The position numbers and the translations under genes are program-made. Source: Orbaceae bacterium lpD04 (GTDB taxonomy: Bacteria; Pseudomonadota; Gammaproteobacteria; Enterobacterales; Orbaceae). Taken from it: 64,000 nucleotides of DNA. This document shows positions 8,729 through 17,291 of the stretch, in pieces (the stretch's first letter is position 1; each line of letters opens with the position of its first letter). Location: contig CP133967.1 in NCBI GenBank assembly GCA_036251935.1, positions 1,497,488 through 1,561,487 of the forward strand. Direction: 5' to 3'. Below the pieces are notes generated by a model. That model searched no databases. It worked only from the letters and a program-made list of their open reading frames with translations, and was not told where the DNA came from.

Positions 8729-9022
8729 ATGAAAGTAGAAGACGAATTGATCGTTAAAGTGGCGCTTATTGGTGCCCTAGTTGCAGTCGGTAAATTGCTG
8801 GCGGGTAGTGAGCCGCTATCAATTCGCAAGGTAATTGGTCGCACAATTTTAGGCTCGGCATCGTCAATGGTGGCTTTTTCGATATTAATTCATAAGCCCG
8901 ATTTGTCAGAGTTGGCGATTGTTGGCTTATCTTCGTTGCTTGGCATTTTAGGGCATTCGGTTATCGAATATTTAGCGATTAAATATCTTGACAAAAAAGC
9001 CGGGGGTAAAAATGAACGCTGA
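8729..9022 (+). CDS. Phage holin
   Basis: A 97-residue protein immediately upstream of the endolysin. It has three hydrophobic segments: VALIGALVAVGKLLAG (~10-25), TILGSASSMVAFSIL (~38-52) and LAIVGLSSLLGILGHSVIEY (~62-81). The tail is charged (KYLDKKAGGKNER). These are the features of the HP1-type putative holin family, which permeabilises the inner membrane to time lysis. The gene overlaps the endolysin start by 11 bases. Assignment rests on topology and context. Confidence 0.8.
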   Translation: MKVEDELIVKVALIGALVAVGKLLAGSEPLSIRKVIGRTILGSASSMVAFSILIHKPDLSELAIVGLSSLLGILGHSVIEYLAIKYLDKKAGGKNER

Positions 9023-9356
9023 AACATTAAGCCAAAAACAACAACGATTTAGCCATATGATCGGGTTATTAATTCTCTTTGCTTATAAACAAACGGGCTA
9101 CGGTTTAACATTCGGCGAAGCTTTTCGCACGCCGGAAATGGCTGCAATTTATGCACAAAAAGGCAGTGGAATTAAAAATAGTTTGCACACTGAACGGCTA
9201 GCGATTGATTTAAATTTGTTTATTGACGGGGTTTATCAGCAAGATTCACAGACCTATAAATTATTGGGTGAATATTGGGAATCACTGGGCGGAACATGGG
9301 GCGGGCGGTTTAATGATGGTAATCATTTCTCATTAGCCCATAACGGTCGAAAATGA
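9012..9356 (+). CDS. Phage endolysin, M15-type peptidase
   Basis: A predicted 114-residue zinc peptidase that cuts peptidoglycan cross-bridges or stems. The M15 zinc motif is visible: SLHTERLAIDLN supplies His and Asp (~residues 56-63), and NHFSLAHNG supplies the last His. GEAFRTPEMAAIYAQKG is the family substrate-pocket region. I chose ATG 9012, five bases after a GGGGGT ribosome site, over an in-frame TTG at 8988 inside the holin. It ends ATGA, sharing bases with the Rz gene. HP1 itself uses a different (muramidase) lysin, so this is a lysis-module variant. Confidence 0.87.
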   Translation: MNAETLSQKQQRFSHMIGLLILFAYKQTGYGLTFGEAFRTPEMAAIYAQKGSGIKNSLHTERLAIDLNLFIDGVYQQDSQTYKLLGEYWESLGGTWGGRFNDGNHFSLAHNGRK

Positions 9357-9730
9357 TTAGCTTTAAAACGCTGGTACCGATTTTTGCGCTTATTCTTGCT
9401 TTTGGGTTTGGTTATTACGTTAGAGATTTACAACAAAATAAAACAATCTTAAAACAAGAAAGAGCGCAGCAAGAAGCGATTAATAAAAAAATCGAGGTAA
9501 GTAGCAAGCACGCAAACACATTAGAAAAACAATTACAACAGGTAAAACAACATGAGCAAACTATCACATCAACCGCAATACAGGCTACGAAAGGGGATAG
9601 GGTTAATTCTGATCATGCTTGCGTTGATGATGATTTTATCAAGTTGTACAACCAACAAAGTAAAAAATACCAACGCATATTATCAGGCCAACATGCTACA
9701 GCGGTGCCCGATAACGTGGCCAGACCTTGA
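9353..9730 (+). CDS. Rz-like inner-membrane spanin
   Basis: A 125-residue protein with one N-terminal membrane anchor (TLVPIFALILAFGFGYYV, ~5-22), followed by a Lys/Gln/Glu-rich coiled-coil ectodomain (~25-70). That is the architecture of i-spanins, which span the periplasm and fuse the membranes in the last step of lysis. It overlaps the endolysin stop and contains the start of the Rz1 gene in another frame. Sequence identity in this family is low, so the call rests on topology and position. Confidence 0.78.
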   Translation: MISFKTLVPIFALILAFGFGYYVRDLQQNKTILKQERAQQEAINKKIEVSSKHANTLEKQLQQVKQHEQTITSTAIQATKGDRVNSDHACVDDDFIKLYNQQSKKYQRILSGQHATAVPDNVARP

Positions 9731-9839
9731 AAAGAAACGACTAGATTTATTTTTACATCAAATGCGATCAATGTATGTTGATTGTGCATTAAGGCATAAC
9801 AAACTAATTACAACTATTGAGGAACAACATGAAAACTAA
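9552..9839 (+). CDS. Rz1-like outer-membrane spanin lipoprotein, nested in Rz
   Basis: A 95-residue product starts inside Rz in a different frame and continues past its end. The basic N-region (MSKLSHQPQYRLRKG) is followed by a hydrophobic stretch and the lipobox LSSC, placing the lipidated Cys near residue 32. Nested Rz/Rz1 pairs are standard in phages of this type. The mature part (~60 residues) is longer than lambda Rz1 and contains CPITWPDL and DCALRHNKLI. It overlaps the next gene (ATG 9829) by 11 bases. Confidence 0.75.
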   Translation: MSKLSHQPQYRLRKGIGLILIMLALMMILSSCTTNKVKNTNAYYQANMLQRCPITWPDLEKKRLDLFLHQMRSMYVDCALRHNKLITTIEEQHEN

Positions 9840-10095
9840 ACAAATCATATTAACAATTGCCGGCAATGAATTAACTTTTAACGTTACAACGCTAGCTTAT
9901 AACAGTTATGTTAACGAAATCACGCAACAAAATAAAATAGCGCCGAGTATTCAATTTGTTAATCGAACCGTTAACAAAGACGATAGCGAAAAATTAAAAA
10001 CGCTTTTAAATGATTACCCCGGTGCGGCGCTACAAATTGCAGGAAAATTAATCGAAGATTTTGCACCCGATCTTGAAATTACCATAAAAAACTAG
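9829..10095 (+). CDS. Tail assembly chaperone, short (unshifted) form; GpE equivalent
   Basis: An 88-residue protein with a GAGGAA ribosome site just before ATG 9829. The sequence ILTIAGNELTFNVTTLAYNSYVNEI fits the putative phage tail assembly chaperone family. It sits directly upstream of the tape measure, where P2 has E/E'. Its last codons, ATA AAA AAC TAG, contain a slippery heptamer (A AAA AAC, 10086-10092) that allows a -1 shift into a long open frame (see next feature). Chaperones of this kind coat the tape measure during tail-tube assembly. Confidence 0.82.
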   Translation: MKTKQIILTIAGNELTFNVTTLAYNSYVNEITQQNKIAPSIQFVNRTVNKDDSEKLKTLLNDYPGAALQIAGKLIEDFAPDLEITIKN

Positions 10096-10283
10096 AAAGC
10101 CGGTTAAGTAAAATCAATCAAAATCAATTAGAGCAGTTATTGATTTTGCGGCGGCATTACTTACCAAGCGAGGACGATAGTATCGAAAGTCTTGCCCGCG
10201 CTGCGTGGTTAGATAATCGTAACGCTGAAATATTGCGGGCATCGGTTGCAAATGGTATTGGTTTAGCGTTTAAAGGGGTTTGA
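10086..10283 (+). CDS. -1 frameshift extension of the tail chaperone (E' equivalent)
   Basis: After a -1 slip on A AAA AAC (10086-10092), translation would continue as CTA GAA AGC and so on for 63 codons, ending at TGA 10281-10283, just before the tape-measure start. The frame has no ATG or credible start of its own. It nevertheless encodes a plausible helical domain with phage-chaperone features (LRRHYLPSEDDSIESLARAA, then WLDNRNAEILRA). The fused product would run from 9829 to 10283, about 150 residues. This mirrors P2 E+E' and lambda G-GT. The heptamer and open frame are seen directly; the event is inferred. Confidence 0.7.
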   Translation, partial: KKLESRLSKINQNQLEQLLILRRHYLPSEDDSIESLARAAWLDNRNAEILRASVANGIGLAFKGV

Positions 10284-10285
10284 TT

Positions 10286-12094
10286 TTGGGTAAATCTTTA
10301 GATTTTACAATTGGGTTAGTTGATAAATTTACTAAGCCGTTCAAAGGAATAGGTAAAGCGATTGAACAGCTTGAAAAAGTCACGAATAGAACAACTCAAT
10401 CTTTCCAGAAAATCGGCACCGGTGCGATTGCATTATGGGGCGTTGGCGCTGCGTTTAGTGCGTTAATTGAGCCAGCAGAGGAAATGCAAAGAGCATTAGA
10501 TTTTGCTGGTTTAAGTGGCGTAAAAGAACTAGATAAAATGCGCAAACAAGCAAAATCCTTTGCTGGGGAATATGCAACAAGTGCCGTTGATTTTGTCAAT
10601 TCGTCGATATTAATTAAAAATTCGATTAATGGCATTACCGACCGTGCTTTGCCGAAAGTTACCGAAAAAGTTAATCTACTTGCTAAATCAACCGGTGCCA
10701 GCGCTGAGGAATCCACGCAATACATGGCGAAAATGTTAAATGACTACAAACAAACCGCTATCAAAATGGGCGGGCTTAATTTTGTTGATCATGTCTCAAA
10801 TATTGCTGCTTATGCAAAGCAAAATTTCAGTATGTCACCAGGTCAAATGCAAAGCATGATGGCTGGCGCAAATAATGCTGGTAATAACTACGGCGTTGAC
10901 ATGTCAGAACAATTTGCGGTACTCGGAACGCTTAATAAATCGATGGGCGGCGCCGGTGCGGGTAGTTATGAAAAAATGCTTGATAATATGCAAAGCGCCG
11001 GCCGGCAACTTGGTATTACGTTTACGGATACTAACGGCAAATTATTAGCGATGCCCGAAATTTTAACTAAATTACAAGATAAATTCGGAAAAAATATCGA
11101 GGGTAATGTTAAAGCGCAAAACGCATTAAATCGTGCCTTTGGCGGTGGTGCGCCAGCAGTTAAAGCACTAATGAAAGATAGCGACAAACTAAACCAGCAC
11201 ATCAAGGCGATAGGTCAAAATAACGGCCTTAATTTAGTACAAAAAATGGCTGAAGCAAATGTTAAGCCGTGGGATAAAATTAATGCAAAAATAAATAATA
11301 TGCGGGAATCAATCGGGCGGGTTTTACTGCCTGTTTTTAACCCTTTATTTAAGATGCTTGATGGAACGGTGGGCAAATTTTCCAAATGGCTTGAAATGTT
11401 TCCGAATTTAGCTAAATGGATCGGAATAGTTACCGCCGCATTTTTGGCACTGGCCGCGGTTGGTGCGGTGTTGGCAATTGTTGGCGGCGCATTATCGTTA
11501 ATATTATCGCCGATCACGCTTATTATTTTGGGTATTGCAGCAATTGCCGCCGGTGTTTATTTGCTTTGGGATAATTGGGGGACAATTATAGGCTGGATTA
11601 GTAAGAAATGGGACGAGTTCGCAAGTATGATAACGAATAGCCCGATTGTCAAAAAAATTAGTGAAATTGGCAAAAGTATCTCAAGTGGGTTCGGATCCGC
11701 TATCAAATACATTAAAAATAAATTTATTGATGCGGTTAACTGGTTAATACAAAAAGCAAATTATCTGCCTGGCGTGAATATTGATTTAATCAAGCGTGAT
11801 GATGACGAGTCCGAACTTGTCTCAAAGGTAACAAAATCACCCGATCAGGCGTTAGCACTGACACCGGTATTAAACCCTGCGCCCATTTCAGCACCTACAT
11901 TGATCCCGCAGACCAATATCTTAACTGGTACAAGTATTAACAGCGTTGATCCCGGCGGTATTTCGAAAGAGATTAAAAATAGTCAAAGTCAATCAGTTGA
12001 TAATAGCCAAAATATTAACTCGGTAACGATTTCGGCGCCAAATGGCTTAACGCCGCAGCAGCTACAAGAATGGCAAGCATTACAAAATGGATAA
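10286..12094 (+). CDS. Phage tail tape measure protein
   Basis: This sets tail length and is ejected with the DNA. It begins GKSLDFTIGLVDKFTKPFKG, typical of TP901-type tape measures. It has long helical stretches (residues ~30-340) and a hydrophobic cluster at ~365-435 (WIGIVTAAFLALAAVGAVLA, then LILSPITLIILGIAAIAAG). The C-terminus is Ser/Asn/Gln-rich. About 602 residues implies a short tail. I place the start at TTG 10286, seven bases after an AAAGGGG ribosome site; a TTG at 10280 is in frame but too close to that site. It overlaps the next gene by eight bases. Confidence 0.88.
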   Translation: MGKSLDFTIGLVDKFTKPFKGIGKAIEQLEKVTNRTTQSFQKIGTGAIALWGVGAAFSALIEPAEEMQRALDFAGLSGVKELDKMRKQAKSFAGEYATSAVDFVNSSILIKNSINGITDRALPKVTEKVNLLAKSTGASAEESTQYMAKMLNDYKQTAIKMGGLNFVDHVSNIAAYAKQNFSMSPGQMQSMMAGANNAGNNYGVDMSEQFAVLGTLNKSMGGAGAGSYEKMLDNMQSAGRQLGITFTDTNGKLLAMPEILTKLQDKFGKNIEGNVKAQNALNRAFGGGAPAVKALMKDSDKLNQHIKAIGQNNGLNLVQKMAEANVKPWDKINAKINNMRESIGRVLLPVFNPLFKMLDGTVGKFSKWLEMFPNLAKWIGIVTAAFLALAAVGAVLAIVGGALSLILSPITLIILGIAAIAAGVYLLWDNWGTIIGWISKKWDEFASMITNSPIVKKISEIGKSISSGFGSAIKYIKNKFIDAVNWLIQKANYLPGVNIDLIKRDDDESELVSKVTKSPDQALALTPVLNPAPISAPTLIPQTNILTGTSINSVDPGGISKEIKNSQSQSVDNSQNINSVTISAPNGLTPQQLQEWQALQNG

Positions 12095-12419
12095 ACTTTA
12101 CTTTGATTTACTGATAAATGGTAACGATATTACACTCGATAACGTCAATGAGCCAGTTATCACCTGTGATTTTATCAGTATCGGACAAGATATTAAGCAC
12201 GCCATTATAGAGAGTGGGTTAGCAATAAAATTAATCGGTGAACGCTCGCCGCTTATACGAACAGACATTATTAATCAAATTGAATTATTGGCCGAGCAAG
12301 ATCGGCGAATAATTCCGGGTACCGTTAATATTGCCGAAGAAACCACCGAGCGCTATTTATTAACGGCCAAAGCTTATAATTATGATGAACTCATTGCTAT
12401 TGGAGTAACAACAGCATGA
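12087..12419 (+). CDS. DUF2590 family baseplate protein (GpW/gp25-like position)
   Basis: A 110-residue protein beginning MDKLYFDLLINGNDITLD, with the internal EPVITCDFISIGQDIKHAIIES typical of DUF2590. It lies between tape measure and baseplate J, where P2 has GpW, the gp25-like wedge subunit. A wedge role is inferred from that order and from small-protein size. It overlaps both neighbours by a few bases. Confidence 0.75.
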   Translation: MDKLYFDLLINGNDITLDNVNEPVITCDFISIGQDIKHAIIESGLAIKLIGERSPLIRTDIINQIELLAEQDRRIIPGTVNIAEETTERYLLTAKAYNYDELIAIGVTTA

Positions 12420-13594
12420 AAATTGATTTTGAAAAAGTATTACAAGATAGTGGAATGCCAACAACAGAAGCCGCTATTCGTGCAGAATTTGACGAAGTAG
12501 TTAAATCTGAAAACTTAATCACTAACCGGTCGAAAATGTCACCGTTTTGGCGATTAATCACGGCGTTAGTGGTAAAGCCGTATCTATATTTAAAAGATAC
12601 GTTAATTGATCATGTATTAATTAATATGTTTTTAATGACGGCGCAAGATTGGGCGCTCGATATGTTCGGTGCTGCAGTGAATTTATCACGAAAATCTGAA
12701 AGTGCAGCGACTGGCGTAGTAATCTTTACTAAAACAGACATTAATCAAATGATATTCGTTAAAGCGGGAACAGTAATACAATCACCGCCAATTAATGGAC
12801 ATATCTATCAATTGCGTACATTGATTGATTTTGAAATCCCCGCCGGCGTTTTATCAAGTCGAATTTCTGTTATTGCGGAAAGTCCGGGCGAATCTTATAA
12901 CTTGGCAGCCGGTTATTATTCGATTCTTGTTGAGGATATTCCCGGCATTGAATTTATTACCAATGATGATGATTGGATAGTAACACCTGGCGCAGACACA
13001 GAAAAAGCGGACGATTACCGGGAGCGTATTCGTAATCAATATAATTTCGTGGGTAATTATCATACTGACGCCGTTTACCGCGGCATTATCTCGTCAATTA
13101 CTGGAATTGCGACTAATCAAATTTATTTTGTTCATGATGCACCCCGCGGCCCTGGTACAGCTAACGTTTATGTTTTGCTTGATGATGGCGTTGCGACGAA
13201 TGATTTTATTAGTAATGTTAATGATTTTATCATGACTAAAGGCAACCACGGCCACGGCGATGATTTGCAATGTTTTGCTATGCCAGAAAAACCGATTGAT
13301 ATCGATATGACCGTCTATTTTTTAGCAGAACAAATGCCAAGTAATATTGATGAATACAAAATCAATATGGCCAACTTTATACGCTGCGCATTTCGTCAGA
13401 ATAACGATTATAGCGTAACAAAAGTCAATGCCTATTCTCGCTTTAGTATCTCTAATTTAGAGACCGAATTACACCAGGTATTTAATGAGATTCACTCTAT
13501 TGTTATCAATATTGACGATATTGTAAGTACGCTTGACGTGCCACGCTTAAAAAGCCTTAACATTAATATCGCACTATCGGAGCAAATCCAATGA
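12416..13594 (+). CDS. Baseplate J family protein
   Basis: A 392-residue baseplate wedge protein. The baseplate J fold is marked by ATGVVIFTKTD and VKAGTVIQSPP, then IAESPGESYNLAAGYYSILVEDIPG, and GADTEKADDYRERIRNQY, in which the DDYRERI block is the family hallmark. The C-terminal half is a second domain before the GpI partner. It starts at an ATGA overlap with the DUF2590 gene and ends overlapping the GpI-like gene, indicating coupled translation. Confidence 0.9.
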   Translation: MKIDFEKVLQDSGMPTTEAAIRAEFDEVVKSENLITNRSKMSPFWRLITALVVKPYLYLKDTLIDHVLINMFLMTAQDWALDMFGAAVNLSRKSESAATGVVIFTKTDINQMIFVKAGTVIQSPPINGHIYQLRTLIDFEIPAGVLSSRISVIAESPGESYNLAAGYYSILVEDIPGIEFITNDDDWIVTPGADTEKADDYRERIRNQYNFVGNYHTDAVYRGIISSITGIATNQIYFVHDAPRGPGTANVYVLLDDGVATNDFISNVNDFIMTKGNHGHGDDLQCFAMPEKPIDIDMTVYFLAEQMPSNIDEYKINMANFIRCAFRQNNDYSVTKVNAYSRFSISNLETELHQVFNEIHSIVINIDDIVSTLDVPRLKSLNINIALSEQIQ

Positions 13595-14121
13595 TTAAGG
13601 TTAATTTGCCTATCTGGTTAAATAAAGGCGAGGTTATAAAATTTAAAAATGCCTTGGTTAAATTTTGGGAAAAATTGGAAGAGTGCCTATTATTTCCGAT
13701 AAAACAATCTGATCCTGAAACGTGCGATGAAAGACTATTATTCTTATTTGCTTATCAACGAGATATTAAGCGATTAAGTAATGAGCCGTTATCGCTTTTT
13801 AGAAAGCGAATTAAATATGCGTTTATTAATGCACAAGATTCAGCGTCGGTGATTGGCTTTAAAAATATTTTTATGCGCCTTGGGATCGGCACGGTTGAAA
13901 TATTAGAGCGACAAAAGGGCTACGATTGGGACGTCATAATTTTACGTGTGAGCGATAGCCAGCTATCACAAAATCAAACTTTAATTAATGAGATCGTAAG
14001 GCAATACGGCCGAACATGCCGGCGCTATAATTTTGAGATTATTGTTGTTGGCCGAGCTTTTTATAATTGCGGTGAGTTCGGCAATGTAACCAGTTACAAC
14101 GGAGTGAAATATAATGGCTAA
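13591..14121 (+). CDS. Phage tail protein I-like baseplate protein
   Basis: A 176-residue protein between baseplate J and the fibre, the place of P2 GpI. The visible pattern LLFLFAYQRDIKRLSNEPLSLFRKRIKYAF resembles the N-terminal block of tail protein I (which follows in-register after a helix ending in CDERLL). The C-terminus is YNCGEFGNVTSYNGVKYNG. GpI-type proteins join the wedge to the tail fibre. It overlaps J by four bases and the fibre gene by eight. Confidence 0.72.
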   Translation: MIKVNLPIWLNKGEVIKFKNALVKFWEKLEECLLFPIKQSDPETCDERLLFLFAYQRDIKRLSNEPLSLFRKRIKYAFINAQDSASVIGFKNIFMRLGIGTVEILERQKGYDWDVIILRVSDSQLSQNQTLINEIVRQYGRTCRRYNFEIIVVGRAFYNCGEFGNVTSYNGVKYNG

Positions 14122-16006
14122 AGTAGCAGTAATTAAAACAGGTGAGCAATATTTTGCAAATTGTATTGCGAACAATAAAAAAATTGAATTAGATAAGTTT
14201 ATCTTTGCTAATGTCCCCTACGTTAATGGTAATACTGATATTAACGTTAATGCAGCCGTGCCGGTAGTAAGCCAAATAAAATACGTCTCAGAAGTGACAC
14301 AGTCGGGGTTAATTAGTGATAATGCCGTTGTTTATTCCGTGGTGTTAGACACAACGATCGGCGATTTTGAGTTTAATTATATTGGGTTAATGAACGCCGA
14401 AACGAATACGTTGTGTATGGTTTTCCATACTGATCTGCAGCAAAAATTAAAAACTCAGGGGCAGCAACAAGGTAATAGCTTAACGGAATCATTATGGCTA
14501 GAGATTGACGGCGCAGCGCAGGCAACCGGGATCACGGTTAACGCTGAAACGTGGATGATCGATTATTCGTCACGACTTGCCGAAATGGACGAAAGGGCGA
14601 GATTTGCTAATTTTGATATTTACGGCGTGTTTGCGGTTATGGCAGGGCTTAACGTCACTAAGCTAGATAATCAATGCACGATTTCTAGCGGTTGGGGTTA
14701 CGTGAGAGGGCTACGTTCAACGTTACAAGATGATATAAAAATTAATGTTGAAAACGGCGATCAAATTTATTTAGTCTCTTGTTTGACCGGTAGCGTAACT
14801 GGGGCGCATAAAGTCAAAACAAAAATTGCATTAAATATCAATGCGCTTGATTTTATCGAAGATGGTATTCATTACCATGCGGCCAGAATTGCGGTCGTTG
14901 GTGATGACGGCGAAATAACCCAAGTAAGGCCTAGCGCACAAATTGTAACGAGCGTAAACGGTAAAACTGGCGATGTGATGATCACCCCCGAAATTATTGG
15001 TGCACTTTCAACTAATGGCGGTAAGTTAAACGGCACTTTGGATATTGTATCAAATCAAATTCCTGCGCTGCGAATTAAAGATCTGGACTCAAATAATTGG
15101 GTCGGTTTTTTTTCATCTAGTGAAAAATGGGGCATAACAAAAAACTCAAGAATAAATGACACCGATTATACAAGTAATACGTTAGAGTATAATCATTCCA
15201 ACGGTTCGTTAAACTTTTTATGCAATTCAGTCAGATTTAAAGATAAATCTATCTTATATCAAGGATTATGTGGACTTTTGGCAATATCTACAAAAAAAAG
15301 GTCTGTATCTTCGCCAATCTCTCTTGATTTAATGAGTGCTAGCGAATCATCGCTAGTTAATGATGCCTGGGGCAATACACTACCAACAACATCACCATGT
15401 TATTTATATAAAATAGGGGTGACCGAGGAAGACTATTCGGGCGGGTGTTATCTTCTTTCAGAATGCCAAATAGGGGGGCGATCTTGGATAGGAAAAAGCA
15501 TAAGCCAAAATGACAAAATAAGCTGGGACGAAATCATAACCGCCACAAATTTAAATGAAAAAGTAGCCTCTTATCCAATTGGTGCTCCGATCGATTGGTT
15601 TAGTGATCAATTACCACAAGATGGGCATATTTATTTATATCTTGATGGATCGGGCTTTGATAAAAATTTATATCCAAATCTTGCTAAAGTTTTCCCGAAT
15701 GGAATTTTGCCAGATGTAAGGGGCGTGGTACGTCGTGGTATGGACAACGGCCGCGGTTTAGATCCTTATCGAGCGTTAGGAAGTTATCAAGATGACGCCG
15801 CAAGGCCAATATATGGGACATTTGTCGCAACCAAATCCGGCAACCCGCTAAGCGGTGCTTTTAGACAAATTGGAAACGGTAGGACTAAAAATGGCGGTGA
15901 TGGCGATGGGCAGCTTGTAGAGTTTAACTCTTCGCTGCTTGGTTGGACTGCAAACGAAAATCGCATGAAAAATATCGCATGTCACGTAATAACAAGAGCA
16001 AACTAA
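14114..16006 (+). CDS. Phage tail fibre protein (receptor binding)
   Basis: A 630-residue fibre. The N-terminal ~150 residues (MAKVAVIKTGEQYFANCIAN, with LDKFIFANVP) match the phage tail-collar fibre domain that docks on the baseplate. A linker with SVNGKTGDVMITPEIIGAL (~275-295) is the repeat motif common in P2-like fibres. The C-terminus carries a tail-collar-like segment: APIDWFSDQLPQDG, YLDGSGFD, and LPDVRGVVRRGMDNGRGLD. It ends with ACHVITRAN. The central part (15060-15560) looks unlike its flanks and may be exchanged between phages. The fibre assembly gene follows 13 bases later. Confidence 0.87.
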   Translation: MAKVAVIKTGEQYFANCIANNKKIELDKFIFANVPYVNGNTDINVNAAVPVVSQIKYVSEVTQSGLISDNAVVYSVVLDTTIGDFEFNYIGLMNAETNTLCMVFHTDLQQKLKTQGQQQGNSLTESLWLEIDGAAQATGITVNAETWMIDYSSRLAEMDERARFANFDIYGVFAVMAGLNVTKLDNQCTISSGWGYVRGLRSTLQDDIKINVENGDQIYLVSCLTGSVTGAHKVKTKIALNINALDFIEDGIHYHAARIAVVGDDGEITQVRPSAQIVTSVNGKTGDVMITPEIIGALSTNGGKLNGTLDIVSNQIPALRIKDLDSNNWVGFFSSSEKWGITKNSRINDTDYTSNTLEYNHSNGSLNFLCNSVRFKDKSILYQGLCGLLAISTKKRSVSSPISLDLMSASESSLVNDAWGNTLPTTSPCYLYKIGVTEEDYSGGCYLLSECQIGGRSWIGKSISQNDKISWDEIITATNLNEKVASYPIGAPIDWFSDQLPQDGHIYLYLDGSGFDKNLYPNLAKVFPNGILPDVRGVVRRGMDNGRGLDPYRALGSYQDDAARPIYGTFVATKSGNPLSGAFRQIGNGRTKNGGDGDGQLVEFNSSLLGWTANENRMKNIACHVITRAN

Positions 16007-16019
16007 TTAAGGGTAATCA

Positions 16020-16655
16020 ATGAAATATCAAATAAAACCGATTGAAGCTATATTTAATGATAAAGGATTTTCACAAAATGCTGGCTATGTCACATTGTAT
16101 AACTTTGATAATGTAACTTATGAATTTATTGCGACAACTATTCGGCAGTTACCTGCAGGAATAAGTATACCGGCCGACAGTTGCTTAGATGCACCAAATT
16201 ATATTGATGAAAATACGGCAATTGTACGAGACGTTAAAAATAATCAATGGATTTACCCGCCCGATCATCGAGGTAAGCAAATTTATAATATTCATGACGG
16301 ATCCCCTAAAACTGTTGATTTTATAGGAGAATTACCGGACACCTACACCGATAAAGTGCCAGGTAGTGCATTTGATAGTTGGAACGGTAAAGAGTGGATC
16401 GAAGATAAAGAAAAAGCATTAAAAAATAGAATTGATTTAGCTAAGCAAGAGCAAGAGAGCCGTTTAAGTGAGGCAGATAGTTATATTTATGATTTAAATG
16501 AAGCCATTGAACTTGAACTTGCAACCGATGCACAAAAAGAGTTGCATAAATCTTGGCGGCAGTATCGCTTTGTTGTTAAGCAAATCAATATTAATCAACC
16601 TGATTCTATTAATTGGCCAGCAAAGCCGCAGCAACCTAATTTTATAAGTGAGTAG
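16020..16655 (+). CDS. Tail fibre assembly protein
   Basis: A 211-residue chaperone for trimerisation or attachment of the upstream fibre. The C-terminal half carries the caudovirus tail fibre assembly pattern: WNGKEWIEDKEKALKNRIDLAKQ, continuing through a long helix to INQPDSINWPAKPQQPNF, where INWPxxP is the family ending. The N-terminal portion is specific to its partner fibre. An AAGGGTAA site precedes ATG 16020. Confidence 0.85.
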   Translation: MKYQIKPIEAIFNDKGFSQNAGYVTLYNFDNVTYEFIATTIRQLPAGISIPADSCLDAPNYIDENTAIVRDVKNNQWIYPPDHRGKQIYNIHDGSPKTVDFIGELPDTYTDKVPGSAFDSWNGKEWIEDKEKALKNRIDLAKQEQESRLSEADSYIYDLNEAIELELATDAQKELHKSWRQYRFVVKQININQPDSINWPAKPQQPNFISE

Positions 16656-16658
16656 ATA

Positions 16659-17291
16659 ATGTGGCTACCTGGCATTTTATCACTAAAGAACATTGAACAA
16701 ATCAATTGTCATAATTTTACGGTAATGCCGTTTTTTTCGAATGGTAAAAAATATCTAACGCCGGTTAATGCGGTAGATAATTTACTTAGTAGGGTTAACG
16801 GGAATGATCTTGTTTTTTGTATCATGTTAACTGCAACAACGGAAAACAGCTTTGTTAATAAAATACAATCGTTGGTTGATAGTTGGGCATTACCTGATTT
16901 TAAAAAAGCATTAAGAATTAGTAAGACGTTAGTTAATCTCGATAGTAATAAAATGATTATCCCAGCGCCCGACACTTCGATTAGTTCGGCGCCGTTATCC
17001 ACTCAGCAAAGCCGCGCAATATTAACAGCGCAGAAAATCGGACAAATCAAATCATTAAATATATCAATGATGAAAAGTAACATTAGTGCTTTTTCGAGTA
17101 AGCAAGCGCAGATGATTGATAATACCAAAGCGATTGCAAGTTCAGCAGGTGGCGCAATTATTGCGGTAAATTATTATTTTGGTTTAGCGAGTGATTTAAA
17201 AAAAGATGTACCAAATGAAACCCATTCATTTACGTTATTAACCGGGTTTACAGGGTCAGAGATTATTAAATTATTGGGGTTAATTGCATGA
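16659..17291 (+). CDS. Uncharacterised tail/baseplate-associated protein
   Basis: I do not recognise a named domain in this 210-residue protein. It contains a possible hydrophobic segment near residues 160-180 (AIASSAGGAIIAVNYYFGLA) and a Ser-rich middle. It lies between the fibre assembly gene and the two last tail genes, an interval where HP1-type phages encode small conserved late proteins. It overlaps the next gene by four bases (ATGA). A structural or tail-assembly role is inferred from that coupling only. Confidence 0.65.
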   Translation: MWLPGILSLKNIEQINCHNFTVMPFFSNGKKYLTPVNAVDNLLSRVNGNDLVFCIMLTATTENSFVNKIQSLVDSWALPDFKKALRISKTLVNLDSNKMIIPAPDTSISSAPLSTQQSRAILTAQKIGQIKSLNISMMKSNISAFSSKQAQMIDNTKAIASSAGGAIIAVNYYFGLASDLKKDVPNETHSFTLLTGFTGSEIIKLLGLIA

